Shown here: positions 1 through 10,656 of the stretch, one piece after another
Layout: each line of letters starts with the position of its first letter
Numbering within the stretch: position 1 is the stretch's first letter
Assembly (NCBI GenBank): GCA_949361645.1
Contig: OX442417.1
Span: 4,942,819-5,006,818, forward strand
Source of the DNA: Spongilla lacustris
Lineage: Eukaryota > Porifera > Demospongiae > Spongillida > Spongillidae
Length of the DNA stretch: 64,000 nucleotides
Direction: 5' to 3'
Notes under the pieces: model-generated
What the model was told of the DNA's origin: nothing
Seen by the model: the letters and a program-made list of their open reading frames with translations, nothing else
The model's database searches: none
Position numbers and translations under genes: made by a program

Positions 1-192
1 CACATCAGCTACATGTATGTACAGTACCACAGATCTACTGTGATTGGGCCCTGGTAAGATATTAGCATCCACGTAGATACAAATTTTAATTGAATCATTA
101 TTCATACATATACACTCCAGTATATGTATGAATAATTTACATGCAGACACACTGCACACACACACTACATCAGTTTCCCATTCCCAGGGTAC

Positions 193-1181
193 CTGGTAGA
201 GGGGGCTGAGCCCCACACTGGTGAGGGCATAAGGCCACTGCCTCAGCCCCAGGTGCACAACAGCTAGCCTGAGGTAGTCGGAGAAGGTGTGACAGAGGAA
301 GTGCCAGGAAAGGGACAGGTCCAGGAGCCAGATGGAGCAGCATGAGGCAGGAAGTGCTGGCAATGGGAGGGGCATGAGACAGAAAGTGCTGGTAATGGGA
401 GGGGCATGAGACAGGAAGTGCTGGTAATGGGTGGGGCACGAGACAGGAAGTGCTGATAAGGGGTAGTGGGTGAGGGTGTGATGAGTAGGTGGGGTGAGGG
501 TGTGATAAAGTTATTAAGGAGGATTAGTGCACATGTGAAGAGATAAGGTTAGTATCACTTGCACCTTCTAAGTTCGCATAGCAACACTCAATGGATGATG
601 GGGAACGTTGGGTACGGAGGGTGTGGGGTGGGTGTGGGGAAGGAGGGGGTGTGGTGGGTGTGGGGTGGGTGTGGGGAAGGAGGGGGTGTGGTGGGTGTGG
701 GGTGGGTGTGAGGGTGGAGGGTGTGGGGTGGGTGTGGGTACAGTGGGTGTGGGGATGGTGCACACTCCAAACTATCTAGTATTCTTATTAATACTCTAGT
801 TAGCTACATGTAGTTAGTACCCTTCATACTGATCTTCCCTTACCTCCTCCCTCTGGTATCCTAAACACTAGGCACACATGTCCACATGTTGAGCAGTAGT
901 TGAGGGGAAAGATCTTGCAATCGTTACCTCCAAATGATGGGGACCACACTGTGAGAGGACACACATGTATGCATGAGATTATGTACATGCATAAAACACA
1001 TACACACATGCACATTCACAATGAACACATACACATGCACCACTTGCATGAATCGACACCACACCACACAGATCATACCACACATACATGCCACACATAT
1101 TCACATACCACACTTGCATACCACATATGCACAAGCACACCAAACATTCACCACACATGCACACCACACACACACACACGT

Positions 1182-1279
<98 letters not shown>

Positions 1280-2171
1280 CATACCTTCTGTGTCCCTCAC
1301 ATCCAGATCTACCAGAGAAGGCTCATCACAAGTCCTGTCCTCGACCAATGACCTCAGCTGCACCAACTGGTTCACACGTATGTAACCTAGTTTCAACACT
1401 GAACCTGAAACACAAGTAAAATACTCCCATTGAAGGTGGGTCTAGGGATATGGAAAATGTTCCGCAGTATAGAAACCTGGTAAGTTCTAAAAAGCAAGAT
1501 TCAGGTCTGGACAGCTGGGAATGAACCAGGTGATTGAACTGTGAACTCATATTGTACACATTTACACACACATGTGTGTGTATGCATGTAACCCGCAAAT
1601 GGTTTTGCAAATGTCACACCAGTTTGTAAATAATACAGGCCACATCAAATTACTATTTCTATAATTTAGCTTTGGGATACAAGAAGTTACACCTACCAGA
1701 ATTGAACGCTCAGTACAATTGACTCAACGACAACATCCATTGAGATCCAATGAATTTGATTGGATATTATAAATGTCCGTATAAAATAAAAGGAACCCGT
1801 TTTATTGTGCATTAATATTAGTACCACCAGCCTTTGCTTACTGTTGCAGGCATAGCTCCAGCTTAGAGTTATACCATCGTGGGCGCGATAGAACTGCTTT
1901 AAATCTTCGGGGAAACTGCAGTAATTGGCCTAAGTGTGCAATGTATGCATGAGGCCATGATGAGAAGGAAAACATTGCGTGCGCATTGGCCTACCCCTTC
2001 CCACGAATCTAGTCGCGAGGTGGTTACACACTCTCCCTCTTCTACTGCAATATCTCTTACGCCAGGATGAGTCTCTGCGCCAAATAACTTTGTTAACGAC
2101 AGTTTTTTCCCAGCTAACAACGTACCCAAAATCTCGACTACCTCGGTAAAAATTGATTTTTTGGACTGCAT
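193..2171 (-). CDS. TPGS2: Tubulin polyglutamylase complex subunit 2 (C-terminus not resolved)
   Basis: TPGS2 is a non-catalytic subunit of the complex that adds glutamate chains to tubulin on ciliary and centriolar microtubules. Five exons join in frame: 2171-1995, 1929-1842, 1404-1285, 948-844 and 356-193 (phases 0, 1, 1, 1, 0), giving about 218 residues. Segments recalling the vertebrate protein are, in order, HPGVRDIAVEEGE, FPEDLKQFYRAHDG, IFPLNYCSTCGHVCLVF and VVHLGLRQWPYALTSVGLSP; together they cover the Smi1/Knr4-like fold. The start is the ATG at 2171, which begins the first conserved exon. After the splice donor at 192 the last exon was not identified; in vertebrates the remainder is a short low-complexity tail, which may lie in 1-190 or outside the window. 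It is divergent from POC5. The name rests on recognition of conserved segments. Confidence 0.83.
1184..1277. repeat. (CA)n microsatellite
   Basis: About 47 uninterrupted CA dinucleotides lie in TPGS2 intron 3, within a wider CA/CATA-rich region from about 960. The histidine/threonine and cysteine/valine reading frames across it are artefacts of the repeat. Confidence 0.97.
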
Positions 2172-2231
2172 TTCCGATTAGCGCCCACTGTAATACGCAT
2201 GCGTTGTTTTTTTGAATTTCGAAATGTAAAC
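2172..2231. promoter_or_regulatory. Putative bidirectional promoter of TPGS2 and POC5
   Basis: Only 60 bp separate the TPGS2 ATG (2171, minus) from the POC5 ATG (2232, plus), so both 5' ends must start within or across this interval. It contains the palindrome ACGCATGCGT at about 2196-2205, close to the NRF1 site GCGCATGCGC, a factor typical of TATA-less bidirectional promoters. No TATA box or convincing RFX X-box was seen. The spacing is observed; promoter function is inferred. Confidence 0.6.
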
Positions 2232-5200
2232 ATGTCAGCGTCTAGCATCGATACCGAAAGCGTTGCAGAGGACGCTGCTGCTTCGAACAGCAGAGGGAGC
2301 TCCGCTTCCACTGGTTTGCGCGAAGAGTACGAAGATTTACTACGGTACGCAGTTGTCACTCCGTTAGTGGGCGGGAAAGGGCGGCAGTCGACCTTGAGTG
2401 CTACTAGTAACAAGCCCACTACGTCTGCTCAAAGAACAGAATTAGAAAGTACGTCTGAAATTGGTTACGCGCAGTTTCTTTGAAGGCCAAAAACCTTAGT
2501 GGTCATGAGAACTTTTAATTGTTCTTGTGCAGTAAGCAAGGTGGATTCTGAGGAAAGCTCTGTAGCGTCACAAGAGGGTGACCAGGGCACAAAGGACCAG
2601 CGTCATCCGGAGACGCCGCACGGTCAACCCAATCCGGAGCAGCCGGCATCGTCTGAGCGTCCTCCCGCTCTCACCACGCCCATCTCCACGCCCACTTCCA
2701 TGGAGCGCACGCCCACTCCTGTGGAGCGGCGGGATGATGGTGGGAATGACGTGGGCGGGCTCAGCGAGACCCGCCACCCGATGAACGACCCGGAGGTGGT
2801 CCAAATGGCTGGTCAGATGGACTCCTGGTGCCTGGACCTTAAGAGAAATCTGCTGGTGAGGGAATACCATATAAGGATATGGGGGTGGGGGGGGGGGTTA
2901 ATTATCCAACCCCTTATGGGTGGTACCCTTTAGTGTTGGGATACCTTAGGATACTATACTTTGGTGGCATGCACACTGTAACTACAGTGCACTTGTACTA
3001 GCTGTGTACATCCGTGGTTGACTTTTTTGCAAGGTACCATACTACCTCCTCCTCCCCTCCTCCTCCCCTCCTCCTCCCCTCCTCCTCCCCTCCCCTCCCC
3101 TCCTCCTCCTCCCCTCCCCTCCCCTCCCCTCCTCCTCCTCCCCTCCCCTCCCCTCCTCCCCTCCTCCTCCTCCCCTCCTCCTCCTCCCCCCTCCTCCTCC
3201 CCTACTCCTCCCCTCCTCCCCTCCTCCTCCCCTCCTCCTCCCCTCCTCCTCCCCTCCTCCTCCTCCTCCCCTCCTCCTCCTCCTCCCCTCCTCCTCCTCC
3301 TCCTCCCCTTCTCCTCCTCCCCTCCTCCTCCCCTCCCCTCCCCTCCTCCCCTCCGCCTCCTCCCCCCTCCTCCTCCCCTCCTCCTCCCCTCCTCCTCCTC
3401 CCCTCCTCCTTCCCTCCTCCTCCTCCCCTCCTCCTCCCCTCCCCTCCCCTCTGCCTCCTCCCCCTCCTCCTCCCCTCCTCCTCCCCTCCTCCTCCCCTCC
3501 TCCTCCCCTCCTCCTCCCCTCCTCCTCCTCCTCCCCTCCTCCTCCTCCCCTCCTCCTCCCCTCCTCCCCTCCTCCCCTCCTCCTCCTCCCCCTCCTCCTC
3601 CCCTCCTCCTCCTCCCCTCCTCCTCCCCTCCTCCTCCCCTCCTCCTCCTCCCCTCCTCCTCCTCCCCTCCTCCTCCTCCCCTCCTCCTCCCCTTCTCCTC
3701 CTCCCCTCCTCCTCCCCTCCTCCTCCTCCTCCCCTCCTCCTCCTCCCCTCCTCCTCCCCCTCCCCTCCTCCTCCCCTCCTCCTCCCCTCCTCCTCCCCTC
3801 CTCCTCCTCCCCTCCTCCTCCTCCCCCCTCCTCCTTCCCTCCTCCTCCTCTTCCTCCAGGCAGAATTTGAGCAATCTAGGGCACGTCTGATAGAAAGGTA
3901 CCAGGCAGAGCTGCACAAGGAAAGACAGCAGTGAGTCCTCTCCCGTTCCTCCTATCCTTCCCCTCCCCTCCTCCCCCTCCCTCTTTCCCCCTGCCCTACT
4001 TTTCTCCACTACTTGTCTCATTCACTCACACTTTTCCTTTCCCTTCTGATTGACATCATGGAAATGTAGTGAGGGAGTGATATGAGGGGGAAGGGGTGAT
4101 ATGAGAGGGAGGGGTGATATGAGAGGGAGGGGTGATATGAGAGGGAGGGGTGATATGAGAGGGAGGGGTGATATGAGGGGAAAGGGGTGATATGAGAGGG
4201 AGGGGTGATATGAGGGGGAAGGGGTGATATGAGAGGGAGGGGTGATATGAGAGGGAAGGGGTGATATGAGAGGGAGGGGTGATATGAGGGGGAGGGGTGA
4301 TATGAGAGGGAGGGGTGATATGAGGGGGAGGGGTGATATGAGGGGGAGGGGTGATATGAGAGGGAGGGGTGATATGAGAGGGAGGGGTGATATGAGAGGG
4401 AGGGGTGATATGAGGGGGAGGGGTGATATGAGGGGGAGGGGTGATATGAGAGGGAGGGGTGATATGAGAGGGAGGGGTGATATGAGAGGGAGGGGTGATA
4501 TGAGAGGGAGGGATGATATGAGGGGAAGGGTGATATGAGAGGGAGGGATGATATGAGAGGGAGGGGTGATTTTGAGACGGAGGGGTCATTACATGTATGT
4601 GGAGAGGGGACCATTAATTAATGCACATGGTCTCTGTCATTAGCTTGTGTGTGTGTGTGTGTGTGTGAGGCAGACACCTTCAGCAGGTTAGGCAGCTGCA
4701 GGAGGAGGTGGAGAGGTGCAGGGAGCTGATGGTCACCTATGAGCACTCCATCACCAGGAAGGACCAGGTCATCACCAACATCACCAGGGCTATTCAGAAG
4801 CAGGTAATACATGTAGTACTTCACCACGGCTATTCAGAAGCAGGGACATGTAGTACTACATGTGGTGGTTATAACTAGCGTTTCAAGGTACATGTAGGTT
4901 AATCAGTGGACATGATCGGGTTGGCACTTTCATCAGAGTGCAGTGGTCTTGTTTTCAAGGTCTTCATGTACAAGTACAAGTTAAAGTAAACTTAAAGTTA
5001 AAGTGAAGTGGACTTTGTCTCTAAACATACATGTACCATAGACATGTGTGCACTCACTCATAGCAGGCAGAAGTCTGGCATGGGATCGATTAATAGTACT
5101 GCAAGTCTTAGGCAAATAAGGGGGGGTCCCCTCACGATTGGCCAAATTCAGCAGCTCATCCCCACTCCAACCATCCCTCATCCCCACTCCAACCATCCCT

Positions 5201-7094
5201 CGTCCCCACTCCAACCACCCCTCATCCCTACTCCAACCACCCCTCACTCCATCCCTTCTCCGCAGAAGGACAAAGTGGACCTGCAGAAGTACTTCAGTGA
5301 GTGGAAGATCAGACATTATGACCAAGCTAGGGAGGTGGGTGTGTCCTTAGAGAGATGTGCACACTTCGAAGTGTGTGCGACATTGCTGGCTGGTGTGCCT
5401 ACACCTCACCACATGTACCTCACATATCACACATCACACCACACATATCACACCACACCCCACCCATCACACCACACATATCACACATCACACATCACAT
5501 CACACCCCACACCACACATATCACACCTGACCACACATCACACACCACATATATCACACACCACACCACACATATCACACCAGTCCTTCACAAGTTCTCT
5601 GGCTGAGCACCATCACTCCAGGCAGCTGAAATCTAGAGTCCTCCTCACATGGTTTGGTACAATCAGAGGCCGCTGGAAACAACGACTAGAGAAATCGTGT
5701 CAGGTATACATGGGGGTGTGGTTGTGGGGGCGGGGGGGGGGTTAGGTGAGCATAGATGTCCTACACCCTGCACCATAAACCCGTTCATTTCAAGTTGGTT
5801 TTGATATCTAATCAAAACCATGTACATGCTTTACACCTTATGCACAAGCATTTATAAGGGGAATTGTTGCCATGGTGTTGGTAACCACTTAACTCTTTCC
5901 ACAGGCCAAGGCTCAGGAAGTATGTGTGCAGCTAACCACTGAATATGACCAACGCCTCTACGCAGTATGTCTGCATCTCCCCACTCTTGTCTCCTCCCCT
6001 CCCCTCCCTCCTCCCCCTCCCCTCCTTCCCCCCCTCATCTTATCTATCATGCATGCATACCACCTATTATTACATTTGCTGATTTGCTGGACAGGATACA
6101 TGTAACACTTAAGTCACTGAGTTAAAGGGTGGAGGGAACATGACTATACCATGTTCTTGTTTTAAGACTCACCTGGGACTAAGCTCAGGTTTGGTGCTGC
6201 ATCTCCACTCCTTTCTGCAGCACTGTGTGTGCTCAGATTGTAATAGGAAGCCATCACTACATTGCGTACTGCATCACCACCATTACCTTCACCATCTTCC
6301 AAAACCATCGCCAACATTAACTCCTCACCAAATATACATCTACAGTGTACACATGTACACATGTACATGTTGTGTGTGTCATAATGTGTTACTTGTCAGC
6401 ACATACACATTCTATTACCTTTTCTTAATAAAAATCGTAAGTATTACCCTGTCCAGCAAATCAGCAAATGTAATAATAGGTATGTCATATAATGTGTGTT
6501 ACTGGTCAGCTTATACATGTATATTTTAATAACAATTTCGATAACTCTAGTTCTATATTACCTCAAAAATTACAATTTCTATCACTCCAGATTCAGCGAT
6601 CGTTGGATGAATCTCGTGCTGAGGTGGTCCAGCTCAGGGCAGAGAGGCAGCTGTGTGAGGACAACATGAAGAAGGCCTTCATGAGGGGCGTGTGCGCCCT
6701 CAACCTTGAAGCCATGTCAGTGTTTCGTCCCCGAGATTCACCGGTCGAGTCCGCCAATCACCACGACGATGTTGCCGATGGAGACCACAGCGTCCCCTCA
6801 ACTGGTGTGCAGACACCAGATCTACAGCAGGCAGGGGGCAGCTGTATGCCTGCAGGGGGCAGTGGTATGTCTGCAGGGGGCAGTGGTATGCCTGCTAATG
6901 TCGGCCAGACCTTTCCCAAGTCTGTGCACTTGACTGCCACTACCATCAGCAGTGGGCAACATCAGTACTTGCACTCCAGGACTTCTAAACCTGCGGTTGC
7001 CATGGCTCCTCCCAAGTCAACAAATGGCGGTAGTAGAAGAGGCCAAAGCTCGAAGGGACCTCCGGTTGTGGTGGAGAGACATGTTTCTGCTTAA
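2232..7094 (+). CDS. POC5: Centriolar protein POC5
   Basis: POC5 is a centrin-binding protein of the distal centriole lumen, needed for centriole elongation. Eight exons close in frame: 2232-2448, 2533-2855, 3860-3930, 4674-4803, 5266-5334, 5584-5703, 5905-5964 and 6591-7094, coding 497 residues (human about 575). Family signatures are [18 protein letters not shown] near the N-terminus, a coiled coil over exons 3-4, Trp-containing centrin-binding segments EWKIRHYDQ and [18 protein letters not shown] in exons 5-6, and [16 protein letters not shown] in exon 8. The protein ends in a low-complexity Gly/Ser-rich tail and VVVERHVSA. The ATG at 2232 (MSASS) was preferred over one 33 nt upstream because known POC5 proteins begin close to the conserved block. 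Introns 2, 3, 5 and 7 contain simple repeats and a fold-back element. Confidence 0.92.
3046..3855. repeat. Polypyrimidine tract of CCT/CCCCT units in POC5 intron 2
   Basis: About 800 bp consist almost only of C and T on the plus strand, built from CCTCCTCCC and CCCCTCC units with a handful of interruptions. It runs directly into the acceptor of POC5 exon 3 (AG at 3858-3859). The long Pro/Ser/Leu (plus) and Glu/Gly/Arg (minus) frames here are repeat artefacts. Confidence 0.95.
4074..4570. repeat. 18-bp minisatellite in POC5 intron 3
   Basis: Roughly 27 tandem copies of an 18-bp unit, TGATATGAGAGGGAGGGG with A/G variants, all purine-rich on the plus strand. Because 18 is a multiple of three it yields open frames such as MRGRGD repeats, which are not genes. 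Confidence 0.95.
5400..5582. repeat. CACATATCACAC-type simple repeat in POC5 intron 5
   Basis: Imperfect runs of CACA, CATATCACAC and CACCACAC fill the intron up to the acceptor before exon 6. There is no sign of coding. Confidence 0.8.
6063..6480. mobile_element. Fold-back (MITE-like) element in POC5 intron 7
   Basis: Two perfect 33-bp inverted arms (6063-6095 and 6448-6480, starting CCTATTATTACATTTGCTGA) bound a 418-bp segment inside the intron. No transposase-like frame lies between them. The flanks show no clean direct repeat, so the target duplication is unresolved. The structure suggests a non-autonomous DNA element. Confidence 0.7.
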
Positions 7095-7536
7095 CCTCCT
7101 GTTTGTAATGCAATGGATACACGTGCCATGCACTCTTCTCTTTTTAAATGTCAGGAACAGATTCTGCTATAGTACATGTACTTGTGGTGAGGTGGTGTAT
7201 ATTGTGCATGTACATGTACATTCATTACATCACAATGCACCACCAGGCCAGTACTACATGCACACATACATGTACTTGATATTTTTATCATATTTTACAT
7301 ATGTAGATGCATGCAGAGATTAAATGTAGTCAGCATTCTGAAAATCTCAAACAGACTTTCTCCTATGACATAACGCTTAATAGCACGCATTTTTGAGCCA
7401 AAAGTGAACAAAAGTTTGTGATGGAAAAAGACCACTGCATATTTGGAAATCATGCACACAACAAAGGCCATTGAGAAGGTACAAGTGATGCGACAAAAAA
7501 AAAAAAAAAAAACATGACCCCAGCTGCCCCACCCCC
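7095..7536. other. Convergent intergenic spacer between POC5 and HIRA
   Basis: This spacer holds the 3' ends of two convergent genes, scattered ACATGTA-type repeats and an A-run at about 7495-7513. On the HIRA strand that run reads as T, so it is not a retrocopy tail. No gene was seen. Confidence 0.7.
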
Positions 7537-10443
7537 TCACAGCACACTCTCACTGTCCAGGGAGTCCTTGAGCTCCTTGTAAAGCCTCTGCAGGCCCGCG
7601 TTCTCCCCTATCAGCCCCAGGAAGTCCCTCAGAAAGGCCTGCTTCTGGAGGCCCAGTACCACCTTGGCGCTCCCGGAGGGGCACACAAATTCCCCGCAGA
7701 ATTCCCTAAGCCGCGCCTCCAGCCCCTCCCTCACCATGTAGCGCACGTAGGACCTGCACCAGTGCTGGTACTCGAGAGGGGAGGAGAGGCACAGGCTGCG
7801 GGACACCTGCCCCTCCAGGTAGCCCAACGTGGAGCAGTGTGGGGCCGAGTTACGTAGGGCGGCCAGCAGCTCCTGGGGGGGCGGGGGCATGCCGGACCCC
7901 GCCCTCTGCACCTGGTCGAGTGGGGTGCTGTCGGAGGGAGTGAGGGCAAACTGGGAGCAAGAGGCTTCGGTCTGCTCCACCGGGTTCCACAGCTCCACCC
8001 ACACACCCATCTCCCTGTGGTACGTGTACGCTCCCTTGTCCATCGACAGGATTGGTAACCCGTTTCGACAGAGCCAGCTCGATCGCAGGCCAGTCGCGCC
8101 CTCGTCGAGCAGGTGGGCAAAAGTCGTTCCCTGGACTACGCACTTTGAGGACCGCATGTCCCACACATAGACGCACGCGGCACAGGTGACTGCCATGAGG
8201 TGGTAGCCGCTGGTGGTGAGGGAGTGGGGGTGGGAGGGGAGCATGAAGCGTGCGGCTAGGAGGCGACCCGTGGGGGAGGAGAACACACTGACGGAGCCGT
8301 CCCTGCAGGCCACGCCCACCATGCACTGGTTGCCATTGGCAACGAGTACGGGAGAGGGGAGGGTGACTGCCCACAGGACCACCTCCCCCCTCTGGCAGGT
8401 GAGCTTGCAGACGGGTTCCGACCTGTTGTCTGCCTGAAGTGTGGTGGGCGTGGCCCCTGCAGAGATCTGGACCACAACGGTCTGCTCCACCGTGGGGATG
8501 GGGAGGAGGAGGGCGGGGAGAGGGGTGGAGACAGCAGACTGCTTGTGGGAGGTGGGGTGGATGACTGATGCAGGTTGGGTCGAGCCTTGCTTGGAAGAGC
8601 CTGACCCCGTCGTCACCTTGGCGACCAGCTTCTTGGTCCTCTTTGCCTTGGGGGGTGGGGTGGAGGCGGGCTCTGCGGCTGACCTCTTCTGGCCCTTGCC
8701 CGCCAGAGAAGGTGATCCACCAGATCCCTTTAGCGCTTCGAAACTGATGGGCTTAGGAGGTGGCAGCATATCCGCTGAAGGCAGGGTGGCATCTGAAGGT
8801 CCCTTCTCCGCTGCAGAGGGTGTGGCCTCCATTGCACCAATAGGAGGGGTCTCCGTCTTATCAGCAGCGGGGGGTGTGGACATTGATGGCACAGTGACAG
8901 GTTTTTCCTCCTGCTTGTCCGGTGCTTCCTGCTTGTCTGTCCGTTTCTCCAGAAGTGTCGCTTGGGATACGACGGTTCCTTTGCCCTTGGTCCCCACCCC
9001 GACTCCCCCACCGGGACAGAACCCAAACGGCAGAGGTGGCCCCGGAATGGCATTAGACTCCGTACTAAGCCTGATGGGCGTGATGCGTCTGCGACCATCA
9101 GTAGTGCGAGACTCGACCTGTTTGCCAATGATAGCCGACACCGACAACTCTGTCACCATGGAAACGCTTGCCAAAGTGGGAGTCACCCCGTCCCCGCCAC
9201 TGGAAGTGGGGGCGGCGCCCTCGGAGGCCCGAGCGGCCCTCTCCTGCAGGGCCAAGAGCTCGGGGTCCTCTATCAGCAGCTGGCCGGTCTGGCCCATGGC
9301 GGAGGAGGAGGAGGAAGAGGACCTCTTGGTGCCGTAGGTACTCATGTAGAGCTCGTCGATGGAGTCGCCCGATAAGGTCCGGCCGAGCTCCTTCTCCGTG
9401 AAGCAGAAGTAAGCCACGGTCCCGTCCGTGGAACACACCATGAGGTCGTAGCCGTCCTGACCCCACGAGATGTCCAAGATGGAGTCGCTGAAGAGGTCGT
9501 GCATGACCACCAGGGGACGCTTCAGGTTGGTGAGCCACACCGAGAGGGAACGGTCGCGGCTGCCGATGGCGACGCAGCCGTGGTTGTCTGAGCTTTCCTT
9601 TCGGTACAGGTGTGGGCTGAAGGACACCACCTCGATGGCCTTCCTGTGACCCACAAAGTCCATCCCGGTCTTCCAACCCGTCCTCTCGATGATGTGCGCG
9701 GTCGGGCCGTCGTTGTTGAGCGAGTGAGCGGACACCACATACTTGCCGTCGGGCGACCAGCTCAGGCGGAGCACGTGAGTCGTCCCGCCGCACTTCTTGA
9801 ACGGCTCGGAGATCTGCTTCTCTTCCTTCCAGTCGCTCGTTCTCCAGAAGCGCACCGTCTTGTCGTCCGACTGGGAAGCGATGTACTTGCCCACGGGGTC
9901 CCACGTGATGCCCTTCACCAGGCCGCTGTGTCCCGTGATGACGACGTGCTTTTCGGGAAACTTGGCCGCGTTCCAGACGATGATCGAGTTGTCCACGCTG
10001 GCGGAGGCGAGGTAGCGGAGGTCCTTGGACCAGGCGAGATCCAGGACATCCCCGTTGTGGCCCCGGAGCATGTGGACAAGCCCCCACTGTTCCGAGGTCA
10101 TGGTCCCGCCCCCGAATGTGGACGATGACTTGGTTCCCTGGTAGCGGATTTGCCAAATCATCACGAGGGCGTCATCTCCGCAACTCGCTAGCCACTTCCC
10201 GTCTAAAGACCAGCGCACGCAGTTGACGCAGGCCAGGTGGTTGGTGAGTTCGCACAGGACCTTGGGGACGTCCGGGTTTATCTCGTCGTCAGGGATACGT
10301 ACCGGGCTCATGCTCCATATCACCACCCTCCCCGAGTCGCTGCCTTGGCCCCCCGTGGCGAACCTCGAGCCGTCGGGATGTATGTCGACTGAGAATATTG
10401 GCTTGCCTTCGTGCCCCACCCATTTGGGCTTCAGTAACTTCAT
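7537..10443 (-). CDS. HIRA: Histone H3.3 chaperone subunit HIRA, single exon
   Basis: HIRA is the scaffold of the HIR complex, which deposits histone H3.3 independently of replication in the nucleus. The 968-residue frame is uninterrupted (human about 1017). Residues 1 to about 370 form the WD40 propeller, beginning KPKWVGHEGKPIFSVDIHPD, with repeat ends such as VIWS, MIWQ, IVWN and RFWR. A linker leads to the B domain near residue 449 (DGRRRITPIRLS), which in the family binds ASF1. A Pro/Ser-rich stretch with a basic, NLS-like KAKRTKK near 600 precedes the C-terminal Hira domain (about 680-890), which in the family supports trimerisation and CABIN1 contact. The gene has no introns, unlike POC5 and RFK beside it, and is clearly richer in G+C than its flanks. 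The start matches the family N-terminus exactly. Confidence 0.97.
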   Translation of the reverse strand: MKLLKPKWVGHEGKPIFSVDIHPDGSRFATGGQGSDSGRVVIWSMSPVRIPDDEINPDVPKVLCELTNHLACVNCVRWSLDGKWLASCGDDALVMIWQIRYQGTKSSSTFGGGTMTSEQWGLVHMLRGHNGDVLDLAWSKDLRYLASASVDNSIIVWNAAKFPEKHVVITGHSGLVKGITWDPVGKYIASQSDDKTVRFWRTSDWKEEKQISEPFKKCGGTTHVLRLSWSPDGKYVVSAHSLNNDGPTAHIIERTGWKTGMDFVGHRKAIEVVSFSPHLYRKESSDNHGCVAIGSRDRSLSVWLTNLKRPLVVMHDLFSDSILDISWGQDGYDLMVCSTDGTVAYFCFTEKELGRTLSGDSIDELYMSTYGTKRSSSSSSSAMGQTGQLLIEDPELLALQERAARASEGAAPTSSGGDGVTPTLASVSMVTELSVSAIIGKQVESRTTDGRRRITPIRLSTESNAIPGPPLPFGFCPGGGVGVGTKGKGTVVSQATLLEKRTDKQEAPDKQEEKPVTVPSMSTPPAADKTETPPIGAMEATPSAAEKGPSDATLPSADMLPPPKPISFEALKGSGGSPSLAGKGQKRSAAEPASTPPPKAKRTKKLVAKVTTGSGSSKQGSTQPASVIHPTSHKQSAVSTPLPALLLPIPTVEQTVVVQISAGATPTTLQADNRSEPVCKLTCQRGEVVLWAVTLPSPVLVANGNQCMVGVACRDGSVSVFSSPTGRLLAARFMLPSHPHSLTTSGYHLMAVTCAACVYVWDMRSSKCVVQGTTFAHLLDEGATGLRSSWLCRNGLPILSMDKGAYTYHREMGVWVELWNPVEQTEASCSQFALTPSDSTPLDQVQRAGSGMPPPPQELLAALRNSAPHCSTLGYLEGQVSRSLCLSSPLEYQHWCRSYVRYMVREGLEARLREFCGEFVCPSGSAKVVLGLQKQAFLRDFLGLIGENAGLQRLYKELKDSLDSESVL

Positions 10444-10656
10444 GGGAGCCCGTGCAAAGTTAGGTGCGCTTTATTTCGTATTCGCAGGAATTATAATAGG
10501 TTATATCAAAATTAATAACTATGACAATAATTTCCCCCGACTCCTCTTCAACTTCGAAAGTTGTTTTTCTATTGTCCTGAATAAGAAATTGTTTCATATG
10601 ATATCACTGTATGTAAGATCAACATGTACATTATATATAAATAATATAATAGACTC

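Noticed and set aside
900..1419. His/Thr-rich and Cys/Val-rich frames
   Set aside because: Translations of the CA repeat and its flanks. The true coding in this stretch is two TPGS2 exons on the minus strand.
2954..4021. Long frames of Pro/Ser/Leu (plus) and Glu/Gly/Arg (minus) through the C/T tract
   Set aside because: They exist only because the repeat lacks stop codons. The tract lies wholly in POC5 intron 2, and the frames show no non-repetitive protein sequence except the spliced POC5 exon 3.
4056..4614. Repetitive SYHPSL (minus) and MRGRGD (plus) proteins
   Set aside because: The 18-bp minisatellite is a multiple of three and stays open in several frames. It is intronic, and no start context or other domain is present.
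7495..7513. A-run next to the HIRA stop as a retrocopy tail
   Set aside because: The A-run is on the plus strand, so on the HIRA strand it is T. A retrocopy tail would read A after the HIRA stop.
8441..9337. Long plus-strand frame of 298 codons opposite HIRA
   Set aside because: Antisense shadow of a GC-rich coding region; the HIRA frame explains the sequence fully and the shadow has no family signature.
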